Assembly (NCBI GenBank): GCA_017656295.1
Contig: JACDOC010000002.1
Coordinates: 62,001 to 126,000 of the forward strand
Origin: Bacillus sp. (in: firmicutes)
Lineage (GTDB): Bacteria > Bacillota > Bacilli > Bacillales > JACDOC01
DNA length: 64,000 bases
Reading direction: 5' to 3'
The notes beneath the pieces are model-generated. The model saw only the letters and a program-made list of their open reading frames with translations, made no database searches and was not told the origin of the DNA. This document shows, piece after piece, positions 35,782 to 44,821 of the stretch. A program made the translations under genes and the position numbers. Position 1 is the stretch's first letter; each line of letters begins with the position of its first letter.

Positions 35782-36449
35782 GTGTCAAAGAAAATTTACA
35801 AATCATTGAACAAAACATCAAAGAAGCGTGTGAACGGTCCAACCGTAACAAAGAAGAGGTTCAAATTATTGCCGTTACGAAATATGTAAGCAATGAGCGG
35901 GCGCAAGAAGCGTTAGAGGCAGGAATTATCCATCTTGGAGAAAATCGCGATGATGGCTTTTTAAAAAAATGGGAACAATTTCAGGACAAGCCTATATGGC
36001 ATTTCATCGGTACGTTACAATCACGTAAAGTAAAAAATATCATAGACAAAGTTGATTACATACATTCGTTGGACCGTTTATCATTGGCGAAAGAAATTCA
36101 AAAACGGGCGTCCAAACCGATCAAGTGTTTTGTACAAGTGAACGTATCCGGAGAAGAGTCTAAGCATGGGCTCAGACCGGATGAACTCATCCCGTTTATT
36201 GAGCAATTAGCTTCTTTTGACCGCATTGTCGTTGTGGGACTGATGACGATGGCACCATTTACAGATGACGAAACGTTGATTAGACGTTGTTTTCAACAAT
36301 TGAAAACTTTACAATTAAAGGTACAAGCACTAAATAAAAAATACGCACCGTGTACCGAATTATCGATGGGCATGTCGAACGACTATATCATCGCCGTAGA
36401 AGAGGGAGCTACCTTTGTGCGAATCGGTTCGTCTTTAGTCGGTGAATAG
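35778..36449 (+). CDS. ylmE: PLP homeostasis protein (YggS/YlmE family)
   Basis: This is a 223-residue fold-type III PLP-binding protein without known catalysis; family members keep pyridoxal phosphate and amino acid pools balanced. The PLP lysine is Lys35 in [58 protein letters not shown] are typical. One change is visible: the usual GENRVQ reads GENRDDG. It lies in the ylmC-ylmH group next to sepF, as in many Gram-positives. Confidence 0.93.
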   Translation: MSVKENLQIIEQNIKEACERSNRNKEEVQIIAVTKYVSNERAQEALEAGIIHLGENRDDGFLKKWEQFQDKPIWHFIGTLQSRKVKNIIDKVDYIHSLDRLSLAKEIQKRASKPIKCFVQVNVSGEESKHGLRPDELIPFIEQLASFDRIVVVGLMTMAPFTDDETLIRRCFQQLKTLQLKVQALNKKYAPCTELSMGMSNDYIIAVEEGATFVRIGSSLVGE

Positions 36450-36467
36450 TGATAGGAGGTGGAAAAG

Positions 36468-36893
36468 ATGGGCATTAAATCAAAATTAAAAACGTTTTTC
36501 TTTTTAGACGATGAATTCGAAAATGAGGAAGAATACATAGAGGAACAACTCCCGGCCGTCCAAAAATCGCAAGCGAAACAAAATGTTGTTAGCTTACAAA
36601 GTGTACAAAAGTCTTCCAAAGTCGTATTAGTCGAACCACGTGTTTATGCAGAAGCGCAAGATATTGCTGATCATTTAAAAAATCGCCGGGCGGTTGTTGT
36701 CAATTTGCAACGCATTCAACACGATCAAGCAAAGCGAATTGTAGACTTTTTAAGTGGAACGGTTTATGCTATTGGAGGAGATATTCAACGAATCGGAATG
36801 AATATTTTCTTATGTACACCGGATAATGTAGAAGTAAGTGGGAACATTTCCGACTTTGTGATGGAGGACAATTACGAAGATTCGAGGTGGTAA
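36468..36893 (+). CDS. sepF: Cell division protein SepF
   Basis: SepF is the membrane-bound partner that bundles FtsZ filaments in Gram-positives. The 141-residue protein has an N-terminal amphipathic helix ([13 protein letters not shown]), an acidic linker, and the DUF552 domain from about residue 55 ([32 protein letters not shown], then [21 protein letters not shown]). ATG 36468 follows ATAGGAGGTGG; GTG 36459 is part of that site. The product complements FtsA in tethering FtsZ. Confidence 0.95.
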   Translation: MGIKSKLKTFFFLDDEFENEEEYIEEQLPAVQKSQAKQNVVSLQSVQKSSKVVLVEPRVYAEAQDIADHLKNRRAVVVNLQRIQHDQAKRIVDFLSGTVYAIGGDIQRIGMNIFLCTPDNVEVSGNISDFVMEDNYEDSRW

Positions 36894-36901
36894 TAAAAAG
36901 A

Positions 36902-37162
36902 ATGGATACGATATTTGTACTTTTATTAAAACTTATTGAAATTTATTCATGGGCACTAATTATTTATATTTTAATGTCCTGGTTTCCAAACGCTAGAGAA
37001 TCCAGCATCGGCCAATTTTTAGCTCGTATATGTGAACCGTATTTAGAGCCGTTTCGCCGCTTTATCCCACCTATCGGGATGATTGATATTTCACCAATTG
37101 TGGCTTTTATTGTTTTAAATTTAGCTTCAAGAGGGTTAGTCCAATTGTATTATTGGTTTTAA
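36902..37162 (+). CDS. ylmG: YggT family membrane protein YlmG
   Basis: This is an 86-residue protein with two transmembrane helices (about 2-24 and 60-82) and the YggT loop [32 protein letters not shown]. The function is not settled; homologues affect osmotic tolerance and nucleoid or septum organisation in other organisms. I place the start at ATG 36902, although GAGGTGG (36885-36890) is slightly far (about 11 bp). An upstream GTG at 36887 lies in that site and overlaps sepF. A terminator follows. Confidence 0.9.
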   Translation: MDTIFVLLLKLIEIYSWALIIYILMSWFPNARESSIGQFLARICEPYLEPFRRFIPPIGMIDISPIVAFIVLNLASRGLVQLYYWF

Positions 37163-37165
37163 AAG

Positions 37166-37190
37166 AATCGGGGATAGCCCCGATTTTTCT
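37166..37190 (+). terminator. Intrinsic terminator after ylmG
   Basis: AATCGGGG (37166-37173) pairs perfectly with CCCCGATT (37178-37185), followed by TTTCTTTTC. This implies partial separation of ylmH from the sepF transcript. Confidence 0.85.
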
Positions 37191-37230
37191 TTTCTCCTTC
37201 ATAATATTTCAACAAAGGAGTTCTCGCCAT

Positions 37231-38004
37231 ATGGAAGGAATTTATCAACATTTCCGACCGGAAGAAAAAGATTTTATCGATAAAGTGATAGCGTGGAAAT
37301 CCGAAGTAGAAATGATGTATGCTCCGAAATTGACGGACTTTTTAGATCCGAGACAACAGTTTTTAACGAAATCAATCGTCGGAAGCGGTGATATAAACGT
37401 CCAATTTTTTGGGGGAAATCCCACAGCTGAGCGAAAGCGAGCGCTGTTGTACCCGTCCTATTACTCCCCAGAAGAACAAGATTTTGACATCGTGCTCTTT
37501 GAATTAAAATATCCGACCAAATTTGTTCAATTGGACCATCGCCAAGTGCTTGGCACCTTACTTTCTTTAGGTATAAAACGTGAGAAGTTTGGCGACATTA
37601 TAGTCAACAATGGTCGAATCCAATTTTTGGTTGTAGCGGAATTAGCGTCGTTTATCGAAATGCACCTGCAAAAGGTTGGAAAAGCATCTGTAAAAGTGGA
37701 ACGACTCCCGCTTTCGGACATCATGAATCATGCTGAAGAATGGCAGGAAAAACAGACGACGGTATCCTCGCTACGGTTAGATGTTGTTCTTTCTGGAATC
37801 ACCAATTTATCTCGTCAAAAAGTACAAAGTATGATTAAAAATGGTCTCGTCAAAGTGAATTGGCAGCTCATTGATGAACCTTCGTTTATTTGTCAAGAAG
37901 GTGATATCCTTTCCGTGAAAGGATTCGGACGAAGTAAGCTATTTTCTATAGACGGCCAAACGAAAAAAGAAAAATGGCGTATCACCATGGGAATCTTAAA
38001 ATAA
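37231..38004 (+). CDS. ylmH: S4-domain RNA-binding protein YlmH
   Basis: This is a 257-residue protein with a C-terminal S4 RNA-binding domain (about 180-240: SLRLDVVLSGITNLSRQKVQSMIKNGLVKVN). The N-terminal half carries YPSYYSPEEQDFDIVLFELKY and HRQVLGTLLSLGIKREKFGDI. B. subtilis YlmH joins RqcH and RqcP in ribosome-associated quality control, binding stalled 50S subunits; rqcH is also in this window (56746-58455). ATG 37231 follows AAAGGAG. An in-frame TTG 26 codons upstream would place the ylmG terminator inside the gene and is rejected. Confidence 0.93.
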   Translation: MEGIYQHFRPEEKDFIDKVIAWKSEVEMMYAPKLTDFLDPRQQFLTKSIVGSGDINVQFFGGNPTAERKRALLYPSYYSPEEQDFDIVLFELKYPTKFVQLDHRQVLGTLLSLGIKREKFGDIIVNNGRIQFLVVAELASFIEMHLQKVGKASVKVERLPLSDIMNHAEEWQEKQTTVSSLRLDVVLSGITNLSRQKVQSMIKNGLVKVNWQLIDEPSFICQEGDILSVKGFGRSKLFSIDGQTKKEKWRITMGILK

Positions 38005-38047
38005 GGGTGTTTGAGTTGAAGGCGGTTTTATGTTTTAAAATTATTTG

Positions 38048-38153
38048 TTTCTAACAGCGGGCCAAGGCCGTCGAAAAAAATGCAATAATTGCAAAGAAAA
38101 TCTCATCGAATTTGCAGGAATTTCCCCACAAACTGTCGAAACATCTGTATAAT
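38048..38153 (+). promoter_or_regulatory. divIVA upstream region with TATAAT and Spo0A-box-like sites
   Basis: TATAAT (38148-38153) lies 33 bp before the divIVA ATG; the -35 position has only CCCACA. TGTCGAA (38134-38140), a perfect match to the Spo0A box TGNCGAA, lies just before the -10. CGTCGAA occurs at 38070-38076. Chance matches to this 6-base consensus are expected about every 2 kb on two strands, so the site is only a candidate. Confidence 0.38.
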
Positions 38154-38186
38154 AAAAATACATGATTCAGTTGTGGAGGTGGCAGC

Positions 38187-38702
38187 ATGCCTTTAACACC
38201 GTTAGACATACATAACAAAGAATTCAGCCGAGGTTTTCGAGGGTATGATGAAGATGAAGTTAATGAGTTTTTAGACCAAGTCATTAAAGATTACGAATTA
38301 TTGATTCGTGAAAAGCGCGAATTAGAAGAAAAATTAGCTTCGTTAAACGAGCGTTTAAGTCATTTTACAAATATAGAAGAAACGCTCAATAAATCGATTG
38401 TCGTTGCTCAAGAAGCGGCGGAAGAAGTAAAGCGAAATGCCCAAAAAGAGGCGAAGTTAATCATTCGTGAAGCGGAGAAAAACGCTGACCGTATTGTAAA
38501 CGAAGCGTTAGCAAAAGCGAGAAAAATTGCTCTTGAAATTGAAGAGTTGAAAAAACAGTCGAAAGTATTCCGTACGCGCTTCCGCATGCTTATTGAAGCC
38601 CAGTTAGATTTAGTAAACAGCGAAGACTGGGATCAATTAATGGAATTTGAAATTGACGCTACTGAATTAAAAGCATTAGAAGAGGAAGATAGCCTAGCGT
38701 AA
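38187..38702 (+). CDS. divIVA: Cell division initiation/polar protein DivIVA
   Basis: DivIVA is the coiled-coil protein that senses negative membrane curvature and gathers MinJ, RacA and others at septa and poles. The 171-residue protein begins MPLTPLDIHNKEFSRGFRGYDEDEVNEFLDQV, holding the membrane-binding Phe17/Arg18-type loop. Long coiled coils follow (about 30-65 and 70-150). ATG 38187 follows GTGGAGGTGG. It sits between ylmH and ileS as expected. Confidence 0.97.
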   Translation: MPLTPLDIHNKEFSRGFRGYDEDEVNEFLDQVIKDYELLIREKRELEEKLASLNERLSHFTNIEETLNKSIVVAQEAAEEVKRNAQKEAKLIIREAEKNADRIVNEALAKARKIALEIEELKKQSKVFRTRFRMLIEAQLDLVNSEDWDQLMEFEIDATELKALEEEDSLA

Positions 38703-38707
38703 GGACC

Positions 38708-38737
38708 TTGACGAAATCCATGGGAATTACATATAAT
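38708..38737 (+). promoter_or_regulatory. Sigma-A promoter for the ileS leader
   Basis: TTGACG (38708-38713), an 18-bp spacer, and a perfect TATAAT (38732-38737). Transcription would begin near 38744, at the start of the T-box leader. Confidence 0.75.
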
Positions 38738-38743
38738 TTAAAA

Positions 38744-39008
38744 ACAAGTGGATGATAGAAAAAGCGATGATAGGGACAGTACAGTGCTCAAGCGCCTTTT
38801 TCAAGCGAGTCAGGGACGGTGGAAGCCTGATAGAAGGTGAGTGCTGGAAAATCACCCTAGAGCTCCTTTTCGAACGAGCCATTTAGTAGAAAAGGACGGA
38901 TTATTCACGTTACGAATACTGAGTGGACAGATGGACTCGTCTGTCTATAAGGGTGGTACCGCGGGAATGTATACCTTCTCGTCCCTTTTGGGATGAGAAG
39001 GTTTTTTT
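38744..39008 (+). ncRNA. T-box riboswitch of ileS (isoleucine)
   Basis: The leader of about 265 nt has the T-box sequence AGGGTGGTACCGCGGG (38950-38965), whose bulge pairs with the uncharged tRNA CCA end. The terminator is CCTTCTCGTCCC (38974-38985) pairing with GGGATGAGAAGG (38990-39001), then seven T. The antiterminator would use the T-box and the left terminator arm. The likely specifier is ATC (38851-38853) in GGAAAATCACC, matching tRNA-Ile and the downstream ileS. Uncharged tRNA-Ile should favour read-through. Confidence 0.93.
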
Positions 39009-39039
39009 ATTGATACTTAGGATAAATAGGAGGATGAAC

Positions 39040-41808
39040 ATGGACTATAAAGAAACGTTATTAATGCCGAAAACGGATTTTCCAATGCGCGGAAATTTAC
39101 CGAAGCGCGAACCGGAAATTCAGAAAAAATGGGATGAAATGGACATTTATAAAAAAGTGCAAGAGCGCACGAAAGGTCGTCCGCTATTCATTCTACATGA
39201 TGGACCTCCGTACGCGAACGGAGATATTCACATGGGGCATGCGCTAAATAAAATTTTAAAAGACTTTATCGTCCGTTATAAATCAATGACAGGTTATTGT
39301 GCACCATATGTACCAGGTTGGGATACGCACGGTCTTCCGATTGAGCAAGCGTTAACGAACAAAGGCGTCAACCGTAAAGAAATGTCGGTTGCTGAATTCC
39401 GTAAACTATGTGAGGAATATGCATATGAGCAAATTAATAACCAACGCGAACAATTTAAACGTCTCGGTGTTCGTGGTGATTGGCAAAACCCTTATATTAC
39501 GCTAAAACCTGAGTACGAAGCACAGCAAATTAAAGTATTCGGGGAAATGGCGAAAAAAGGTTATATTTATAAAGGGTTAAAGCCAGTTTACTGGTCTCCA
39601 TCCAGTGAATCGGCTTTAGCTGAAGCAGAAATCGAATACAAAGATAAACGCTCTCCATCCATTTACGTTGCTTTCTCTGTGAAAGATGGAAAAGGCGTAT
39701 TAGACGAAGGGACAAAAATCGTCATTTGGACGACAACTCCATGGACGATTCCAGCCAACCTTGGAATTGCTGTTCATCCTGAACTTGACTACGTTGTCGT
39801 AAAAGTAGACAACGAACATTTCGTGGTAGCGGAAGCGTTATTAGAAGAAGTTGCGAAAACAGTGGAATGGGAGTCTTATGAAGTTGTTAAAACGGTCAAA
39901 GGTGCCGAATTAGAATATGTTGTGGCGAAACATCCACTTTATGACCGTGATTCGTTAGTTATCCTTGGCGATCACGTTACAACAGACTCCGGTACGGGCT
40001 GCGTTCATACAGCTCCTGGTCACGGGGAAGACGACTTCCGTGTTGGACAGCAATACGGATTAGATGTATTATGTCCAGTTGACGAAAAAGGATATATGAC
40101 GAACGAAGCGCCTGGATTTGAAGGGTTGTTCTACGATGATGCCAACAAACCAATTACGCAAAAATTAGAAGAAGTGGGTGCATTATTAAAACTACAATTT
40201 ATTACTCACTCTTATCCGCACGACTGGCGTACGAAAAAACCGGTTATTTTCCGGGCGACAGCACAATGGTTCGCATCCATTGACAAATTCCGAGATGAAT
40301 TATTAGAAGCTGTAAAAGAAACGAAATGGGTGCCTGCTTGGGGAGAAACTCGTCTTTACAACATGATTCGTGATCGTGGCGATTGGTGTATTTCTCGTCA
40401 ACGGGCATGGGGCGTACCAATTCCGGTATTCTACGCAGAAAACGGGGAAGCAATCATTACCGATGAAACGATCGAACATGTAGCGAACTTGTTCCGTGAG
40501 CACGGCTCAAACGTATGGTTCGAACGGGAAGCAAAAGACTTATTACCAGAAGGATTTACGCACCCAGGTAGCCCGAACGGCAAGTTCACTAAAGAAACCG
40601 ATATTATGGACGTTTGGTTTGACTCTGGTTCTTCCCATCAAGCGGTACTTGTCGAACGAGATGATTTAGATCGTCCAGCTGACCTTTATTTAGAAGGATC
40701 TGACCAATATCGCGGTTGGTTTAACTCTTCCTTAACAACAGCGGTCGCTGTAACAGGAAAAGCTCCATACAAAGGTGTCTTAAGCCACGGATTTGCGCTT
40801 GACGGTGAAGGGCGTAAAATGAGTAAATCGCTCGGTAACGTCGTCGTTCCAGCGAAAGTAATGAATCAATTAGGTGCGGATATTTTACGCCTTTGGGTTG
40901 CATCTGTCGATTATCAAGCGGACGTCCGCGTATCTGATGCGATTTTAAAACAAGTCGCCGAAGTGTATCGCAAAATCCGCAACACGTTCCGTTTCTTACT
41001 TGGTAACTTAGCGGACTTCGACCCAACAAAAGATAAAGTGGCTTATGAACAGTTACGTGAAGTAGACCAATTCATGCTTGTCAAACTAAACAAATTAATC
41101 AAGCATGTACGCGAAGCTTATGAGACGTATGAATATGCCAGCATCTATCATGCGGTCAACAACTTCTGTACGCTTGATTTAAGTGCCTTCTATCTTGATT
41201 ATGCAAAAGACATTTTATACTGCGAGGCACCAAATAACCATGAACGCCGCTCCATGCAAACAGTGCTTTACGAGTGCTTAGTTGCTTTAGCCAAACTAAT
41301 GTCACCAATTATTTCACACACAGCGGATGAAGTGTGGTCCTACATTCCTGGCGTAGAGGAAGAAAGCGTTCAATTAACAGATATGCCAGAATACGTTGAC
41401 CTACCAAATGCTGATCAATTAGAAGAAAAATGGAACGCGTTTATGAAGATTCGTGACGATGTATTAAAAGCATTAGAAGAAGCGCGTAACGAAAAAGTCA
41501 TTGGTAAATCATTACAAGCGAAATTAACACTTTACGTCAACGACAAAACCAAACAATTGCTTAACTCTATTGAAGAAAACTTAGAGCAATTGTTTATCGT
41601 ATCCGCCTTTGAAGTGGCTGGTACAGTCGAAGAGGCACCAGAAAACGCTCTTAAACTGGAACATGCCACGATCGTTGTTGAAAAAGCGGAAGGAGAAACG
41701 TGTGAGCGTTGCTGGAACGTAACTAAAGATGTTGGAGCAGACAACGAACATCCAACATTATGCCAACGCTGTGCAACTGTGGTGAAAGAGCATTATACAA
41801 ATGTATAA
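39040..41808 (+). CDS. ileS: Isoleucyl-tRNA synthetase
   Basis: IleS charges tRNA-Ile. The 922-residue class I synthetase shows the HIGH-type motif [16 protein letters not shown] (about 56-71), the editing (CP1) domain with [15 protein letters not shown], and KMSKS in [12 protein letters not shown] (about 591-602). The C-terminal zinc finger is CERCWNV...LCQRC. ATG 39040 follows ATAGGAGG. The frame is open upstream through the T-box terminator, which is not coding. This is the bacterial type usual in Bacillus. A terminator and a repeat element follow. Confidence 0.97.
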   Translation: MDYKETLLMPKTDFPMRGNLPKREPEIQKKWDEMDIYKKVQERTKGRPLFILHDGPPYANGDIHMGHALNKILKDFIVRYKSMTGYCAPYVPGWDTHGLPIEQALTNKGVNRKEMSVAEFRKLCEEYAYEQINNQREQFKRLGVRGDWQNPYITLKPEYEAQQIKVFGEMAKKGYIYKGLKPVYWSPSSESALAEAEIEYKDKRSPSIYVAFSVKDGKGVLDEGTKIVIWTTTPWTIPANLGIAVHPELDYVVVKVDNEHFVVAEALLEEVAKTVEWESYEVVKTVKGAELEYVVAKHPLYDRDSLVILGDHVTTDSGTGCVHTAPGHGEDDFRVGQQYGLDVLCPVDEKGYMTNEAPGFEGLFYDDANKPITQKLEEVGALLKLQFITHSYPHDWRTKKPVIFRATAQWFASIDKFRDELLEAVKETKWVPAWGETRLYNMIRDRGDWCISRQRAWGVPIPVFYAENGEAIITDETIEHVANLFREHGSNVWFEREAKDLLPEGFTHPGSPNGKFTKETDIMDVWFDSGSSHQAVLVERDDLDRPADLYLEGSDQYRGWFNSSLTTAVAVTGKAPYKGVLSHGFALDGEGRKMSKSLGNVVVPAKVMNQLGADILRLWVASVDYQADVRVSDAILKQVAEVYRKIRNTFRFLLGNLADFDPTKDKVAYEQLREVDQFMLVKLNKLIKHVREAYETYEYASIYHAVNNFCTLDLSAFYLDYAKDILYCEAPNNHERRSMQTVLYECLVALAKLMSPIISHTADEVWSYIPGVEEESVQLTDMPEYVDLPNADQLEEKWNAFMKIRDDVLKALEEARNEKVIGKSLQAKLTLYVNDKTKQLLNSIEENLEQLFIVSAFEVAGTVEEAPENALKLEHATIVVEKAEGETCERCWNVTKDVGADNEHPTLCQRCATVVKEHYTNV

Positions 41809-41821
41809 GATATTTAAACAT

Positions 41822-41848
41822 AGAGGTGTCACATGGCACCTCTTTTTT
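41822..41848 (+). terminator. Intrinsic terminator after ileS
   Basis: AGAGGTG (41822-41828) pairs with CACCTCT (41837-41843), followed by six T. Confidence 0.88.
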
Positions 41849-41854
41849 CGTTAG

Positions 41855-42034
41855 GCTATGTTATATATCATTGTTGATTTTTAGCAAGTTGTTCACACGG
41901 CGGCGACTCAGCGGGAACATAAAGCCAGACATGACCCTGGACTGAGAGTATAGAGAGGGAAGCGGCTTGCGGCTTGCCCGCGGAATGCGTCTGCCATAAG
42001 CGAAATGTATAAATATCAACAGTATCATTTAACA
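41855..42034 (+). repeat. Structured interspersed repeat, copy C
   Basis: This is the third and most diverged copy. The ends match copy B (GCTATGTTATAT at left; AAATATCAACAGTATCATTTAA at right). The core differs: AAAGCCAGACATGACCCTGG and GAGAGTATAGAGAGGG replace the AAGCCGCAAGACCC and GCGTAGCGAGGG parts. The duplicated GCGGCTTGCGGCTTGCC is shared with copy A. Like copy B, it begins a few bases after a terminator T tract. A gene-free stretch of about 160 bp follows (to 42197) before ylyA. Confidence 0.83.
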
Positions 42035-42197
42035 GACAATCATGCTAAGAAAAATTGGCACAGCGATAAATGTAATAACAGCAAAAGTTATCCACAGGGT
42101 AGAGCCTTTCGTTAAAATCTGTGTCCAATAGAAGAAATTGAAAGGTACTGTCTCCTTGTTCGTAGGGAAAGTTAAAAGTAAACGGGGGGATGGTTCA
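42035..42197 (+). other. Region between repeat copy C and ylyA
   Basis: No gene is seen in this AT-rich stretch. No convincing -10/-35 pair is found. It ends with the ylyA RBS GGGGGGA. Confidence 0.5.
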
Positions 42198-42467
42198 ATG
42201 GAGAACATTAATAGCGTACTTATGGCATTAAAGAAAGATTTGCAAAACTTTTCGAGTTCCGATGTCCACGTTCGTTCAACGATGGAAAAAGAATTAATTG
42301 ATATTAATTACGCTCTAGAAAAATGGGAAAATGGACAATTCGGTATATGCGAATGTTGCGGAAAACCAATTCCTACTGAATGGCTGACAGTTATTCCTAC
42401 GATACGTACGATGGATGACTGGTGGGAAATAAAACAGTATTATCGAAAACCAATTCCATTTATATAA
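42198..42467 (+). CDS. ylyA: TraR/DksA-type protein YlyA with an incomplete zinc finger
   Basis: This is an 89-residue protein of the DksA/TraR type. B. subtilis YlyA, at the same place between ileS and lspA, binds RNA polymerase and affects sigma-G-dependent genes. The N-terminal part is helical (about 1-45, [16 protein letters not shown] and [21 protein letters not shown]). [11 protein letters not shown] keeps the first cysteine pair region. The second pair, usually near YCIEC, is replaced by TMDDWWEIK, so the C4 zinc site is not complete. ATG 42198 follows GGGGGGA; an ATG 20 codons upstream has no RBS. Confidence 0.8.
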   Translation: MENINSVLMALKKDLQNFSSSDVHVRSTMEKELIDINYALEKWENGQFGICECCGKPIPTEWLTVIPTIRTMDDWWEIKQYYRKPIPFI

Positions 42468-42535
42468 TTGTCCACAAAAAACAATTTATGCTAAAATGCA
42501 AAGGTAACGATGCCGTAGATATGGAGGTTGCCTTT

Positions 42536-43027
42536 GTGATTCACTACATAATTGCGTTATTTGTTATTTTATTGGATCAATTTACAAAATGGCTCATTGT
42601 AAAAAAGATGGAGCTTGGCGAAAGCATTGAAATTATTGAAAATGTGTTATACATTACATCGCACAGAAACCGTGGAGCTGCCTGGGGTATTTTACAAGGG
42701 CAAATGTGGTTTTTTTACATCATCACAATCGTTGTCATTATCGGAATTATTTATTACATGCACACGCATGCCAAAGGAAAACCGCTCCTCCGCCTAAGTT
42801 TAGCGTTTATGCTTGGCGGAGCGATTGGAAATTTTATTGATCGAGTTTTTCGAAAAGAAGTGGTCGATTTTATCAACACGTATATTTTTACGTATGATTT
42901 TCCGATTTTTAATATCGCCGATTCGTCTTTAACGATCGGTGTCGTGTTACTCTTTATCGACATGATTCGTGAAGAACGACTAGCAAAGAAGGAGAAGGCT
43001 TATGGAAATAATGGAACACATCATTGA
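42536..43027 (+). CDS. lspA: Prolipoprotein signal peptidase
   Basis: LspA cuts the signal peptide from diacylglyceryl-prolipoproteins. The protein is about 163 residues with four transmembrane helices. The two catalytic aspartates lie in [11 protein letters not shown] and [11 protein letters not shown]. The start is GTG 42536, with TATGGAGG upstream; longer in-frame starts would overlap ylyA and lack an RBS. The 3' end overlaps ylyB by 26 bp, which suggests coupled translation. Confidence 0.95.
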   Translation: MIHYIIALFVILLDQFTKWLIVKKMELGESIEIIENVLYITSHRNRGAAWGILQGQMWFFYIITIVVIIGIIYYMHTHAKGKPLLRLSLAFMLGGAIGNFIDRVFRKEVVDFINTYIFTYDFPIFNIADSSLTIGVVLLFIDMIREERLAKKEKAYGNNGTHH

Positions 43028-43913
43028 TGAGGAACAAGAAAACGTCCGTATTGATAAAGTGATTAGTTCCTTAAATGAGGAATGGTCACGGACGCAAGTG
43101 CAGCAATGGATTAAAGACGGAAATGTGATGGTAAACGGTAAACCAGTCAAACCGAATTACAAATGTGCCTTGAACGATCGAATTACGATTGAAATTCCTG
43201 AACCTGAACCATTGGAAGTTGAACCAGAAGAAATGGATTTAGACATATATTATGAAGACAAAGACGTGCTTGTAGTCAATAAACCAAAAGGGATGGTTGT
43301 TCATCCGGCACCAGGACATACGACTGGAACGTTAGTGAACGGATTAATGGCGCATTGTAAAGATTTATCCGGTATTAATGGCGTGATGCGCCCAGGAATT
43401 GTTCACCGAATCGATAAAGATACGTCCGGTTTACTCATGGTGGCCAAAAATGATCTCGCTCATGAACGATTGGTCGAACAATTAGTAGAGAAGACGGTTA
43501 CTCGAAAATATTATGCCATTGTGCATGGGGTCATTCCGCATGAGGTAGGAACAATCGATGCCCCAATTGGCAGGGACCCAAAAGACCGACAAAGCATGGC
43601 TGTTGTCGATAATGGGAAGCCAGCCGTTACGCATTTTCGCGTCCTTGAACGGTTAAAAGATTTCACTTTCATTGAATGCGAGCTCGAAACAGGTCGTACG
43701 CATCAAATACGCGTGCATATGAAGTATATCGGGTATCCGTTAGCCGGGGACCCGAAATACGGACCGAAAAAAACGATTGATGCGAACGGACAATTGTTGC
43801 ATGCAGCCGTCTTAGGATTTAACCATCCACGAACAGGCGAATACATGGAATTCGAGGCCCCATTACCAAAAGACTTTCAAGATATTTTAGAACTTTTACG
43901 AAAAAGAAGTTGA
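43002..43913 (+). CDS. ylyB: RluA/RluD-family 23S rRNA pseudouridine synthase YlyB
   Basis: This is a 303-residue pseudouridine synthase. The N-terminal S4 domain (about 15-70, [32 protein letters not shown]) binds RNA. The catalytic Asp lies in [47 protein letters not shown] is the other family signature. The RluD-type target (helix 69 of 23S rRNA) is likely but not shown. ATG 43002 follows AGAAGGAG. The promoter of the pyr operon overlaps its stop codon. Confidence 0.93.
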   Translation: MEIMEHIIDEEQENVRIDKVISSLNEEWSRTQVQQWIKDGNVMVNGKPVKPNYKCALNDRITIEIPEPEPLEVEPEEMDLDIYYEDKDVLVVNKPKGMVVHPAPGHTTGTLVNGLMAHCKDLSGINGVMRPGIVHRIDKDTSGLLMVAKNDLAHERLVEQLVEKTVTRKYYAIVHGVIPHEVGTIDAPIGRDPKDRQSMAVVDNGKPAVTHFRVLERLKDFTFIECELETGRTHQIRVHMKYIGYPLAGDPKYGPKKTIDANGQLLHAAVLGFNHPRTGEYMEFEAPLPKDFQDILELLRKRS

Positions 43914-43938
43914 CATCCTTTCTATCTGTCTGTATCAT
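43910..43938 (+). promoter_or_regulatory. Sigma-A promoter of the pyr operon
   Basis: A perfect -35 TTGACA (43910-43915), a 17-bp spacer and TATCAT (43933-43938). The -35 overlaps the ylyB stop codon. It reads into the first PyrR attenuator. Confidence 0.85.
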
Positions 43939-43945
43939 GATAGTA

Positions 43946-44068
43946 GCTTCATAAAGTCCTTTAATACAGTCCCGTGAGGCTGAGAAGGAAACGGTTATTG
44001 AAGATAGGAGTCGTCTATCTATCCTTAGGAGAACTGTACCCTCTTGCCGAACGGTGAGAGGGTTTTTA
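43946..44068 (+). promoter_or_regulatory. PyrR-dependent attenuator 1, before pyrR
   Basis: The PyrR binding loop AGTCCCGTGAGGCT (43968-43981) fits the consensus of the three B. subtilis sites. The terminator is CCCTCTTGCCG pairing with CGGTGAGAGGG (44039-44062), then a T tract. The intervening GAGAACTGTACC can pair alternatively as antiterminator. UMP-bound PyrR stabilises the anti-antiterminator and stops transcription when pyrimidines are ample. Confidence 0.9.
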
Positions 44069-44100
44069 TTTTTCCCGTTTCCACAGTAGAAATGAGGTGA

Positions 44101-44649
<549 letters not shown>

Positions 44650-44796
44650 ATAGGAAAGTCCTTTTAAAAGCAGTCCAGAGAGGCTGACAAAGGGCGGAAA
44701 ACATCCTCCACCGACTTTACATAAGTGTCGACTATCTTTAAGTAGGATGTATATACCCTCTTTGTACCTTCTGGACGGTGCAAAGAGGGTTTTTTA
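44650..44796 (+). promoter_or_regulatory. PyrR-dependent attenuator 2, between pyrR and pyrP
   Basis: The binding loop AGTCCAGAGAGGCT lies at 44672-44685. The terminator has arms CCCTCTTTG (44756-44764) and CAAAGAGGG (44781-44789), then six T. Two halves of the leader (ACATCCTCC and AGTAGGATGT) can form the competing antiterminator stem. Confidence 0.9.
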
Positions 44797-44821
44797 TACG
44801 AAATAAAAAGGAGGATCTAAA

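Noticed and set aside
38923-39039. N-terminal extension of IleS
   Set aside because: The frame is open upstream of ATG 39040 only because it crosses the T-box and terminator; the ATG has a strong RBS.
3592-42034. Insertion sequence or transposase gene
   Set aside because: The repeats are about 170-180 bp and contain no coding frame; no transposase is seen anywhere in the window.
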